64,000 nucleotides of DNA from Cercospora beticola (taxonomy: Eukaryota; Ascomycota; Dothideomycetes; Mycosphaerellales; Mycosphaerellaceae): NCBI RefSeq assembly GCF_033473495.1, contig NC_088935.1:2294001-2358000 (forward strand), written 5' to 3'. Below are positions 33,978-43,227 of this stretch, piece by piece. The notes under the pieces are model-generated. The model saw nothing but the letters and a program-made list of their open reading frames with translations, had not been told where the DNA came from and did no database searches. The stretch's first letter is position 1. Every line of letters starts with the position of its first letter. The position numbers and the translations under genes are program-made.

Positions 33978-36029
33978 ATGGGCGACTCATCGATGCGAGA
34001 CTATGGCATTGCCGCACCTCATGGGCCCAACATGGGCGGCCAGCACGTGGCAACTGCCGACCTGGGAGACATGAAGGCCAACGAGTCAGAAGTGTTTCGA
34101 TCTCTCCTCCTTCCCGACGACAGCTATGACGAGAACGGCACTTACTGGGCCGACATGAAGATCGGTCAGCGGCTCAAGTTCGTCAACAAGGTTGATTCCG
34201 CAGAGGCCAAGAGTGAATTGCAGAGCATTGGCCGCATGATGAAGGCCGATCCTCTGAGTCCTGTCGGTTACTACTTTAGAAATATGGTGATCCCCGGCAT
34301 GGGTCTTCTCTTGGAGGGGTGAGTTGTGACATTTGCTCGGCTCTGCTCTCAAGCTAATCAGTTACAAAGATACGTCCTCTTCTCCATTGGAAACGTCAAG
34401 CCTCTTTTTCAGGCCGCCTTTCCTGACTGCTGGAAGAGCAACACCGTATGCACAAAGACATGGGTGCAGTCTGTCGACTATCTGGAGATCGTTGGAATTA
34501 TCGTAGGCCAGATTCTGGTCGGTGTTCTGGGTGACTGGATCGGCCGCCGATGGGGTCTCATCCAGGATGCAGTCATCATGTTTCTCGGTCTCATCATGTT
34601 GACAGCCTCCTGGGGAACTACACTCAATGGCTGGGTCATCTGCTACGTCTGGTCCCTGTTCTTCTACGGCATTGGTGTTGGAGGAGAATACCCGATGACC
34701 GCAACTTCTGGAATGGAAAATGCTGTTGGAGCCGGCAAGATCTCCACACGGGACGATCGTCTTCATCGCGGACGCAAGGTCACGTCTGCCTTTTTGATGC
34801 AAGGTTGGGGCCAATGGTTCAATCAAGTCATTTTGATTCTTCTCTTGCTCATCTTTCACGGCGGTAAGAGTGGAGCACCATACAACAAGACGCTCGTACA
34901 ATGGACCTACCGCGTCTCGTTCGCAATCCCTGCCGTTGGAACGCTCTGGCTCGTGTATTACCGTACCTACAAGATGAGATCCGCGTCAAAGGTTCTTCAG
35001 CAAGCAAAGAAGAAGGGCTCTGTCACTGGCTACGATGTCAAATCTCTCGGCTACACTTTCACCTACTTTGGAGGGCGTGTTTTCGCAACTTCCGCCGCTT
35101 GGTATGCCAACGATGTCTTCTTCTACGGCAACAAGCTCTTCCAAGCCGAATTCATCGCAACCTTATCAGGCCAAACGACTTCCGTCATGACGAACTGGCT
35201 CTGGAATCTGCTCAACATTGGTGTCTCCCTCGTTGGCTACTACCTCGCTTCCTTCTTGATCGACAACAAGAACTATGGCCGCAAGTGGATGCAGATCGTC
35301 GGTTTTGCGGGCGACTTCATCTGCTTCATCATTCCAGCATTCGACTATGAGTACTACGCTAAAGGCGCTGGAGTTCACGCCTTCATGGCAATGTACTTTT
35401 TGTCGTCATTCTTCAACCAGTTCGGCCCTAACTCCGTCACCTTCTTGGTTGCCGCTGAGGTTTTCCCAACTCCGGTCCGCGCGTCTGCTCATGGCTTCAG
35501 TGCAGCAGTTGGCAAGCTAGGCGCACTCACTGCAGCTATTCTCTACAACTACATCGATGTGCCAACACGATTTTATGTTGTTCCTTGGTTCGGTCTTGCA
35601 GGTGCACTCATCACTTGGATCTTCCTGCCAGACACCACTGGTCTCGATCTGAAGGAGCAAGAGAGACGCTGGGCTTTCATTCGTGCTGGGCGCGAGAACG
35701 AATATCACGGAGTTGCCATTCATCCTCAGCACCTGTCCTTATGGGAGCGCATGTGGGGCGTTGGCAAGTATTACGATGCTGAGGAAGACTACAAGCAGCG
35801 AGTGGAGGAGATGCGTGCAGACTGGGAAGCAGCCATGGCGCGACGAATCGCAGAAAAGGAGGGTGCACAAGATGAGGTTGATGATGATGACTGGTCCAGC
35901 GAAGTCAGCACTTTCTTCGAGAGAACGAGAGGAAAGTCAGCTGCGAAGCAAGTCAACGGAAATGGTACCACGCATCCGATAATAGAAGAGAAGGGCAATG
36001 AGGAGCTGAATCAGGATCTGAAGAAATAA
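33978..36029 (+). CDS. MFS transporter, phosphate:H+ symporter (PHS) type
   Basis: Exons 33978-34318 and 34370-36029 encode 666 aa. The central 480 residues contain about 12 membrane helices. Landmarks: DWIGRRWGLIQDA (MFS loop 2-3 motif), GIGVGGEYPMTATSGMENA (corresponds to the GGDYPLSAT signature of Pho84-type carriers), SFFNQFGPNSVTFLVAAEVFPTPVRA and LPDTTGLDLKEQERRW. A cytosolic N-terminus of about 110 residues and a charged C-tail of about 140 residues are long for the family. The family imports inorganic phosphate or related anions with protons at the plasma membrane; some fungal members carry other substrates, so substrate is inferred. The 51 bp intron splits a Gly codon. Confidence 0.87.
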
Positions 36030-36770
36030 GTCTTGATCAGCATGTTTTTGAGTATAGAATACCTTGGCCGGTTGGACGGCAGACTTATCTTGTAGCGTTC
36101 ATGCGACATAGATTATGATCAACAGATGAAAGCGTGTACATAATAGTAAAATTGATGACCAGTATACTTGAACGTTCATCAATTCAGACAGATCAGATTC
36201 AAAATTCATGTACCATCGTGATGTTCAGCAAGGGTGGTGTCGCTGCCGCTTCCGCTGCATGCATTCAATTTCTGAATGAAACATCCAGAACGCCATCCAC
36301 ATTCAACTGCGGAGCTTGATGTGGACTCCATCGTTTCGGACGTTCAAATCAGGTCGTGAGTTGCCAAAACATTTGACACAGAGACATATCAGATTTGAGA
36401 CGACAATATTGAAGTTGTTTAGAGCGTAGGGGCATGATCTACGCGCGGTGATGGCAGCAACGAAACACTGCAGTGCAGTATATTATTCATTGGTCAAAAT
36501 AGCTATAGATTGCTTACTTCTTGGATATTAGGGATCGATAGCGTAAATTGAGCATGGATTTAGATCGTTTGAGTTGTACATTCAGGATTTATACTCCATG
36601 CCTCGCTGTGCGTGGTGATGCTCACGATGAACACAAGTCTCGTCCTTTTCACTGTGCTTCGCACGTACTCCAGCCTCTCGTGCTCCTGTTGTTTCACCAG
36701 CGCACCGAATATGCACAAAATTCCCGGTCATAGCGCTTTTCATCTGGGCAACATTCCCTCAGACCTCTGC
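36030..36770. other. Convergent intergenic region
   Basis: These 741 bp lie between the transporter stop and the stop of the minus-strand dioxygenase. The region is AT-richer (especially 36110-36560). Nothing could be supported. Confidence 0.45.
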
Positions 36771-38336
36771 CTAAACATCATACTTTTGCTGCAAAATCCT
36801 CAGCTTGCTCAAGTATGGATCTTTGTCAATGTAACCCCCCTTCAACCACCTCTCCTTGCCCACATCACCCACATCAAATGCCCTTCGTGCATGCAAAACT
36901 CTCCGATTATCGAAAATGACACACTCGCCCGGCTTCATCAACCGTTCGTGGATATGGCTTTCCCGATGAATCAAAGCGTTGAATTGGGATGCAGCTTTGT
37001 GCCACTTCCGCACGTGCTCAGCGTAAGTCTCCGCTGCGACCGCGAGTGGTAGTGCATCACCGCCCTTTCTGGGATCGGGTCTGATGCGGAATGGTCCTTG
37101 GAACGGTGGCGACCAGGCTACAGAGGAGACAAAATCCATGAGGTCCAACTCTTGCAACCAGGTGATGCCCGGTTGGAGATCGCGTTTGCGGAGCGCAGCA
37201 GCCCAACTGTTCAAGAAAGTTTTGCCTCGGCCACGAAAGGGCTGCTGTTCAATGACTGTGCGAGTTTGATGATAGTAGTTGTCACCAGGATGGTCATAGT
37301 GGAATTGTACATCAAGATTCGTCAAACTGTCGAAACTATTGTAGTCCTTTTCTGCGAGTTCTTGTACGGTTTGGAAACTGTCGGAGAAGAGACTGGCGCC
37401 GCCTGAGGAGGATGAGCGGATGCAGTGGAGGAGTTGGAGGTGTGGTGGCTGCTCCATGTACATGAGATCCATGTGGAAGCCCAGATTCTGTGCAGTGTAG
37501 GCGACGTTCTTTGCGTCTGGCACTGAACGGACATCCCATGTCTTGCCGTAGAACGTTGTCTTCAGCGGACCTATACGCTCAGCTAGGCGCACAACGGACT
37601 CTTCATCCTCGGGTACATTGGTCAAGAACAGCAGGCCATGGCTGTGAAGCTGCTTGACGGCTTTCAGCAAAACGGTATCATCGGACATGTACGCATCGTA
37701 TGCAAAGTCCTCCGTGTCCTTCGCGAAAGTGGCAGCGTCCCACAATGATCGTGGAATAACAGGAGGGTCAACTTCGGGCTTTCCGGTTGTGAGGATCCTG
37801 CGCAAGAAATCGATGGGGATCTCTGTGACATGTTGATCGTCGTAACCAGGGACATCGTTCGTCCAAGTGATTTTCAAGCTGTTCGGATCCTGGTCGACCG
37901 TTTTAGCTTCAATGGTGCTTGGAATATCTGGAGTGTAGAACAGCTTCTGCTTAGTAGAAGTGTCAACGCATTGCGGACATGAACACAAGTCTCTGAGTGC
38001 CACGGGCACAATATGTATATCTTCGCCATCGAGGGATATCCTGACGCCTTGGGGTACGTCTGGGCGATCCTGAATACGACCTTGATCCTTCCTTTTTGGC
38101 TGTCTTTTCTCATATTCGATCGACGGTCGGTTCTCAGCGGAATCAGGCGGACCTAACTTCACTGTCCTGAATATGTTCCCATTTCGTCCGCTCGATAGCT
38201 TGGCCGAGTTAGTTCCATGTTCTTGGCGAATGCGTGGAGCTGTGCTGAAGCCGCGAAGACTCGCACTGGATAGCCAACATATTGAGACGGATGGCCGCTG
38301 TGTCCGCACAAGCTGGCGGAACAGTGGCAACGTCAT
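36771..38336 (-). CDS. Mitochondrial gamma-butyrobetaine dioxygenase-like 2-oxoglutarate enzyme
   Basis: One exon encodes 521 aa. Residues 1-36 are a basic, Ser-rich mitochondrial presequence. A zinc-binding N-terminal domain (DUF971-like) shows LCSCPQC (Cys 118, 120, 123). The TauD/BBOX1-type catalytic domain follows, with iron ligands H288 and D290 (GFHMDLMY) and H482 (VLHARRAF); RRAF supplies the Arg expected to bind 2-oxoglutarate. Related enzymes hydroxylate gamma-butyrobetaine to carnitine or trimethyllysine; the yeast relative is Aim17. It starts 155 bp from the divergent TPC1-type carrier gene, also mitochondrial. Whether this copy acts on butyrobetaine or trimethyllysine cannot be settled by eye. 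Confidence 0.88.
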   Translation of the reverse strand: MTLPLFRQLVRTQRPSVSICWLSSASLRGFSTAPRIRQEHGTNSAKLSSGRNGNIFRTVKLGPPDSAENRPSIEYEKRQPKRKDQGRIQDRPDVPQGVRISLDGEDIHIVPVALRDLCSCPQCVDTSTKQKLFYTPDIPSTIEAKTVDQDPNSLKITWTNDVPGYDDQHVTEIPIDFLRRILTTGKPEVDPPVIPRSLWDAATFAKDTEDFAYDAYMSDDTVLLKAVKQLHSHGLLFLTNVPEDEESVVRLAERIGPLKTTFYGKTWDVRSVPDAKNVAYTAQNLGFHMDLMYMEQPPHLQLLHCIRSSSSGGASLFSDSFQTVQELAEKDYNSFDSLTNLDVQFHYDHPGDNYYHQTRTVIEQQPFRGRGKTFLNSWAAALRKRDLQPGITWLQELDLMDFVSSVAWSPPFQGPFRIRPDPRKGGDALPLAVAAETYAEHVRKWHKAASQFNALIHRESHIHERLMKPGECVIFDNRRVLHARRAFDVGDVGKERWLKGGYIDKDPYLSKLRILQQKYDV

Positions 38337-38491
38337 GGTGGTAGCTTGTCGGCAGGAAGGGCATTGGTCGAGCAGAGCGGGAGAGGTTCAGGCGGCTCAA
38401 ACGCACGGGCTTTCCAAGCGCGCATAGCCGAGCTGTCACCATTGTCCTCCTGCAATGCACATGCTCCATCGAGCACATTGAAAACACATGG

Positions 38492-39506
38492 ATGTCGACG
38501 GCAGAACATCTCCGCGATGAGGTAAGATCGCAAGCTTGCAGATTTCAGTGTAGAAGCTCACACGGCCCAGGGAACGCGGATCCAAGTCGTCCTCGCCGGC
38601 GCCGTAGCAGGCTTGATCTCACGCTTCTGCATTGCACCTCTGGATGTAGTCAAGATCAGGTTGCAGCTGCATTACCACTCTCTCGCCGATCCTCTGTCGC
38701 AGCCATTTCGAACACAGACGCCCACGGGAGTTGCGATTGTAGTTCGCGACATTTGGAAGCATGAAGGCATCACGGGGTTCTGGAAGGGCAACATTCCAGC
38801 CGAGGGACTATACCTGAGCTATGGCGCTGTGCAGTTCTTGACATATCGGAGTACATCACAATTCTTGGATAAGGTTGCAGAGCAGTCGGGCGTGAGCATT
38901 CCCGGTTCTGCGAAGAGCTTCATCAGTGGTGCTGTAGCAGGGACTGCGGCCACGACCACCACATATCCTCTGGACCTGCTGCGAACTCGATTTGCTGCAC
39001 AAGGCACCGAGAGAGTCTACGATGGGCTGCTTGGGAGTGTGCGCGATATTGTGCGCTACGAAGGATATGCTGGGTTCTTCAAAGGCTTGAATGCTGGCGT
39101 TGGTCAGGTCGTGCCATATATGGGACTCTTCTTTGCTCTCTATGAGGGTCTCAAGCCGCCTCTTGCAGCTGTACAGCTGCCTTTTGGCTCTGGCGATGCA
39201 GTGGCTGGGGTGATGGCGAGCGTGCTCAGCAAGAGCGCAGTCTTCCCACTGGACACTGTGAGGAAAAGATTGCAGGTGCAAGGGCCAAGTCGAAGCAAGT
39301 ATGTTGGAGGCAGAGTGCCAGTCTATGATAGGGGTGTCATCAACACAATTAGGATGATCCTGAGGAAAGAGGGCGCCATTGGTCTTTACAGAGGGCTGAC
39401 CGTGAGTCTGGTGAAGGCGGCGCCGTCTAGTGCAGTGACTATGTGGGCTTATGAGAGGGCTTTGCACATGATCATGGCTGCACAAAGCCAGAAGAATGGT
39501 CAGTAA
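38492..39506 (+). CDS. TPC1: Mitochondrial thiamine pyrophosphate carrier
   Basis: Exons 38492-38521 and 38571-39506 encode 321 aa. The short first exon supplies [10 protein letters not shown], and the second continues [20 protein letters not shown], exactly as in fungal Tpc1 proteins. Three carrier signatures are present: [18 protein letters not shown] and FPLDTVRKR. Repeat-specific sequences such as GLWKGN-like [13 protein letters not shown] and [11 protein letters not shown] fit Tpc1 and SLC25A19. The carrier exchanges cytosolic thiamine pyrophosphate into mitochondria for enzymes such as pyruvate and 2-oxoglutarate dehydrogenase. Phase-0 intron with gtaaga and cccag borders. Confidence 0.93.
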
Positions 39507-40032
39507 AGGCAAATATGGAGGCTGGGCGAGGAGCATGGCAGATCGAATTTCAAAGGCGGTGTTTGATGTTTGCACAACACTGTTGCCCTTCTTCGCTCGT
39601 AATCGAAAGTGTTATTGGAATGGCGCCTCGTAGCAAACAATAGATGGGGTTGGATCTTGCCATTAATAGGGCAGAAGTGCTAGCTTTTTGAACGGAGAAG
39701 ATAGAGGTATAATGCAAAGAATCGATAGGTCATTCTAATGTTGCTACTAGGCGAGTCTTGGGCCGTCTCACAGGTTCAAGGGTCGCGGATAAAGAAATTG
39801 AGAGACTTCACGCCCGGGATGATATTGACCCCGAAGGGCACCCTGAAGGTCTGGCACCTCTTAAAGGTCAAAACGTAAAGCTAGAACCGCCCACAATGCA
39901 GTAGAGAACGCTGAGTTTGTCTGAGAACGTTGGGGTGCCGATATACCGGGTACTTTCACTCCACCACGCCATATCTCGACCAAAAATGATCCGACCACCA
40001 TTATTTCTTCTGCTATGCTCTCTTTTGAGTGC
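39507..40032. other. Spacer between TPC1 and the tRNA gene
   Basis: About 530 bp. The region around 39600-39760 is AT-rich. Nothing else is recognised. Confidence 0.45.
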
Positions 40033-40038
40033 AAAAAA
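40033..40038 (-). terminator. Pol III terminator of the tRNA gene
   Basis: Six consecutive A on the plus strand (T6 on the tRNA strand) begin a few bases past the tRNA 3' end, as expected for RNA polymerase III termination. Confidence 0.75.
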
Positions 40039-40042
40039 GCGA

Positions 40043-40210
40043 TGATGAGAGGGGGATTCGAACCCCCGCGGGCAGAGCCCATGAGAATACTCAACGACTG
40101 GGTCGAAGAAGCTTAGTAGCTTGAGTCACACCTGAGATAGGATGTCAATTTCGAAGCTGAAGATGATACTTTGAGAGCAACTTACGCCATAACCACTCGG
40201 CCATCTCACC
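40043..40210 (-). tRNA. Type II tRNA (Ser or Leu) with an intron of about 85 nt
   Basis: On the minus strand the acceptor stem GGTGAGA pairs fully with TCTCATC, followed by discriminator A. The D arm holds an A box (TGGCCGAGTGG), the T arm GGGGG-TTCGAAT-CCCCC holds the B box, and a long variable arm (GGGC-TCT-GCCC) marks a type II tRNA. The span is 168 nt, so about 85 nt must be removed. The anticodon is not clear: TTGCT after the D arm reads as Ser(GCU), CTCAAA further on could be Leu(CAA), and neither gives a perfect 5-bp anticodon stem with the TCTCA/CTCAT segment before the variable arm. Discriminator A favours Leu; D and variable arms look like Ser. Isotype left open. Confidence 0.8.
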
Positions 40211-41340
40211 CTCAGAACAAGCTCGTTTCGAGCTGTTGAGATGTCCTAACTGACCTGCAGGCTCATAATATAGCTACAATAATATCGAAGTCAGCTGCAC
40301 ACCCAGCTAATGTAAATATGAAGGGCTTGCAGACCAAATACTTAACGCTCAGCTTCAAGCGAACGTCTCTGAACACTTTGAAGCACGCTGCGTTGCCGCA
40401 ATGATGCTGCTGTACCAGGACCAGGACTGTCAGAAATTTCAGACTGCGGGCAAAATGGACCCACTTTTATTTCCTAATCGGGCCGTGTGAGTGAACCTCC
40501 ACCACAACGCAACTTGCCGAGTTCATGCACACATTGGAACGCAGACTATGACCGCTCCTGTGGCTCTTAAGATGAAGTGCTGTGCAACGATGCATGTGTA
40601 CGTATAATTGCGTTCCCAGAATATGATCGTCATCGCCCGCAGCTTCAAGCAAATCCTTGCAACAACCCAGGCACAACAGCGTGGCGATCAATGATCTTCT
40701 CGAATATCATGATCTGCCACACCTGCAGAAACTCAATTCATGCTGCTATGTGCATGGGGCCGCGGGAAATTCCTACTTGCTTCGCCAGGTGAAGTGGTCA
40801 GGAAGACGATTTCTTTCGTGAATCCGGTCGGAGGGGCAGCGGCAGCACACGGACTTGCGGAGGCGTCACTCCAAACACACCATTTCTCATCAGCCTGCCA
40901 TGTAGGGAGCAGCGCAAGCTCATGTTGTGAGCTCATCGCTAACCTGAAAGTCGATTACATAGCCATCAAGCCGACGTCGGCGCCGAATGAAAGCACTAGC
41001 ACTCGCCTCTTTCTCACTGACTCCAAATCTAGACTGCCGCCCGCATCACCTCATTTCTGCCACTACCCGCAACTAAACCTCGATCTCAGCCCCTCCACGA
41101 CCTTCACCTTCCACAGACAGTCACTCTTGCCTCCACGCGCTACTGCCTGAGACCTTCTCAAAACCCGCGAACCGCAACTGCGGACCTGTTCCTCGTGAAA
41201 CAACGATCATTCTGGAAGCGCAAGGTCCCACCACGAATAGACGACCGCTCGGAATACAAATACGGCTGGGCTTGCAACGTAGGACGTCAATATCGAATTG
41301 ACATGATCACGTAGCAAGCCTGCGTCTGGTGCAAATCATC
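40211..41340. other. Intergenic region with C-rich leader of the IDO gene
   Basis: About 1.1 kb. The last 350 bp are C-rich and look like 5' UTR. No other feature could be supported. Confidence 0.45.
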
Positions 41341-42786
41341 ATGTTTCCAATACCCAACCCTGAAGACTACGCCGTCTCCCGAGAGAATGGCTTCCTCCCA
41401 ACAGAAGCGCCACTCGAGCGCCTGCCAGATTCCTACTACGAGCCCTGGGAATACATCATGAAGAATCTACAGGGATTCATCTTGAGCAAGAGACTGCGTG
41501 AGACTGTGGACAAGATGCCGATTCTATCGACGGAGCGTTTGGCCGGCGACGCTCAATGGCAGCGCGCATACAGCGTTCTGGCGTTTATCACGCATGCGTA
41601 CATCTGGGGCAGCGATGTGCCGTCTGAACGCGTACCACCGTGTGTCACAGTCCCGTTCTTGAAAATCTGCAAGAAGTTGCAGCTGCCCCCAGTCGCAACA
41701 TACGCCGGGCTGGTCCTCTGGAATTGGAAGCCAATTTTCGATGCAGAACGCATGGACACGCTCGCAAATCTTGATACCATTGATACCTTCACCGGGTCCC
41801 TCGATGAGAAGTGGTTCTACTTGATCAGTGTTGCAATCGAAGCCAAAGCCGGGCCGATTGTGCCACTCATGCTGCACGCCATTGACTTCGCCAGGAACGG
41901 CGATAGACGCGCAGTCACAGAAGCTCTTAAAGCATTCGCTGAACGTCTCGACGAGCTCGGCGCTATGCTTTCTCGTATGTATGACAACTGTGACCCTCAT
42001 GTCTTCTATCATCGCATTCGACCATTTTTAGCGGGCAGCAAGAATATGAAAGAAGCCGGACTTCCGAATGGTGTGATCTTCGACAATGGAGGTCCGATCA
42101 ACAAGCAGCGTTACGTGCAGTACAGTGGCGGTAGCAACGCTCAATCGAGCATCATCCAGTTCTTCGACATTGTGCTCGGCGTGGAACATCTGCCCACCGG
42201 CGTACGCAAGGAGGACATTCCAGAGAGTGAGCGCAAGTCCAAGGCGCCCGCGTCGAACTTCATTCATGAAATGCGCCGATATATGCCAGGACCACACGCC
42301 AGATTCCTGGAAGCAGTGACACGAGTAGCCAACATTCGAGCTTTTGTGGACGAGCATAGTTACGATCAGGAACTGACTCTCGCTTTCGATGCATGCGTTG
42401 CCATGCTGAGCGCCTTCAGAGACAAGCACATTCAGATTGTGAGCAGGTACATCATCATCAAAAGTGCCGAAGCCAAAAAGGCAGCAAGCGAGGACGAAGC
42501 CCAGCAAAAGAAGCAAAAGATCAATATTGCGCATCGTCCTAAGCCTGCTCCCAAAGATGGCGGAAACAAGGAGAACGACAAATCCGAAAAGGGCACTGGT
42601 GGCACATCTCTCATCCCGTTCCTGCGTCAAGCTCGAAACGAGACGGGAGAGCAAGCGGTCGAGGCATGGACTCGCCGTGTTTTAAGCAAGAGACGAGGCG
42701 GTGTCGCGGGAGCAGATGAGGGTGAAGTCAAGCAGGGCTTGGCTGCTGTGTGGAAAATTGAGAATAGTGGATTGTGTTACCACTAG
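41341..42786 (+). CDS. BNA2: Indoleamine 2,3-dioxygenase
   Basis: A single exon encodes 481 aa. The N-terminus (DYAVSRENGFLPTEAPLERLPD then YYEPWE) and the core motifs SGGSNAQSSIIQFFDIVLGV and FIHEMRRYMPGPHARFLEAV are those of fungal IDO; His319 in PGPH aligns with the proximal heme ligand. The C-terminus (from about 375) has a Lys-rich, low-complexity insert and a tail that are longer than usual. The enzyme opens the indole ring of tryptophan to N-formylkynurenine, the first step of the kynurenine route to NAD+. ATG 41341 is the first in-frame ATG and sits at the expected distance from the conserved start. Cytosolic. Confidence 0.95.
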   Translation: MFPIPNPEDYAVSRENGFLPTEAPLERLPDSYYEPWEYIMKNLQGFILSKRLRETVDKMPILSTERLAGDAQWQRAYSVLAFITHAYIWGSDVPSERVPPCVTVPFLKICKKLQLPPVATYAGLVLWNWKPIFDAERMDTLANLDTIDTFTGSLDEKWFYLISVAIEAKAGPIVPLMLHAIDFARNGDRRAVTEALKAFAERLDELGAMLSRMYDNCDPHVFYHRIRPFLAGSKNMKEAGLPNGVIFDNGGPINKQRYVQYSGGSNAQSSIIQFFDIVLGVEHLPTGVRKEDIPESERKSKAPASNFIHEMRRYMPGPHARFLEAVTRVANIRAFVDEHSYDQELTLAFDACVAMLSAFRDKHIQIVSRYIIIKSAEAKKAASEDEAQQKKQKINIAHRPKPAPKDGGNKENDKSEKGTGGTSLIPFLRQARNETGEQAVEAWTRRVLSKRRGGVAGADEGEVKQGLAAVWKIENSGLCYH

Positions 42787-43227
42787 AGCAAGATGCTGGA
42801 CATCTCGTTCACGGGGATTTCTGAAGCGTAGATGAGCTACGAACTGTTATGAAAAGCATAGATCAGGAGTGTGTCAACCCACTCTCGCCAGTATGGGGTC
42901 AAACAAGCGATCGCATACCATACGTATCAAATACATCATTCACACTTTCGTCATAATTTCTTGATTATTTAGCAATGGCTCGAGGTGTGCAACAATTCGG
43001 CAGCGTAAGTGAGTTGATTTGCCAATTACACGACTAAATCTGGAGGAGTTGTGGTAGCAGGGCTACACAAGGATGACCCGGAATGTCTGACTGGCGGCAC
43101 TCGTTCTATGCAACATGCCATCGAAATATCCTCACGCGCAAATGCTTCCTCTTCCTGAACGCCTCGCTGAAAGGTCAACACAAGAACACCCATTTCTCCA
43201 ATACCGTATGCTTCAGCTTTCCTTTGC
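42787..43227. other. Convergent 3' spacer
   Basis: These 441 bp lie between the IDO and NUP192 stop codons; nothing was recognised. Confidence 0.45.

Noticed and set aside
33098..34074. Several overlapping plus-strand frames of 100-200 codons upstream of the transporter
   Set aside because: They are Pro/Ser/Arg/Cys-rich products of a C-rich leader, lack consistent starts and overlap each other in different frames.
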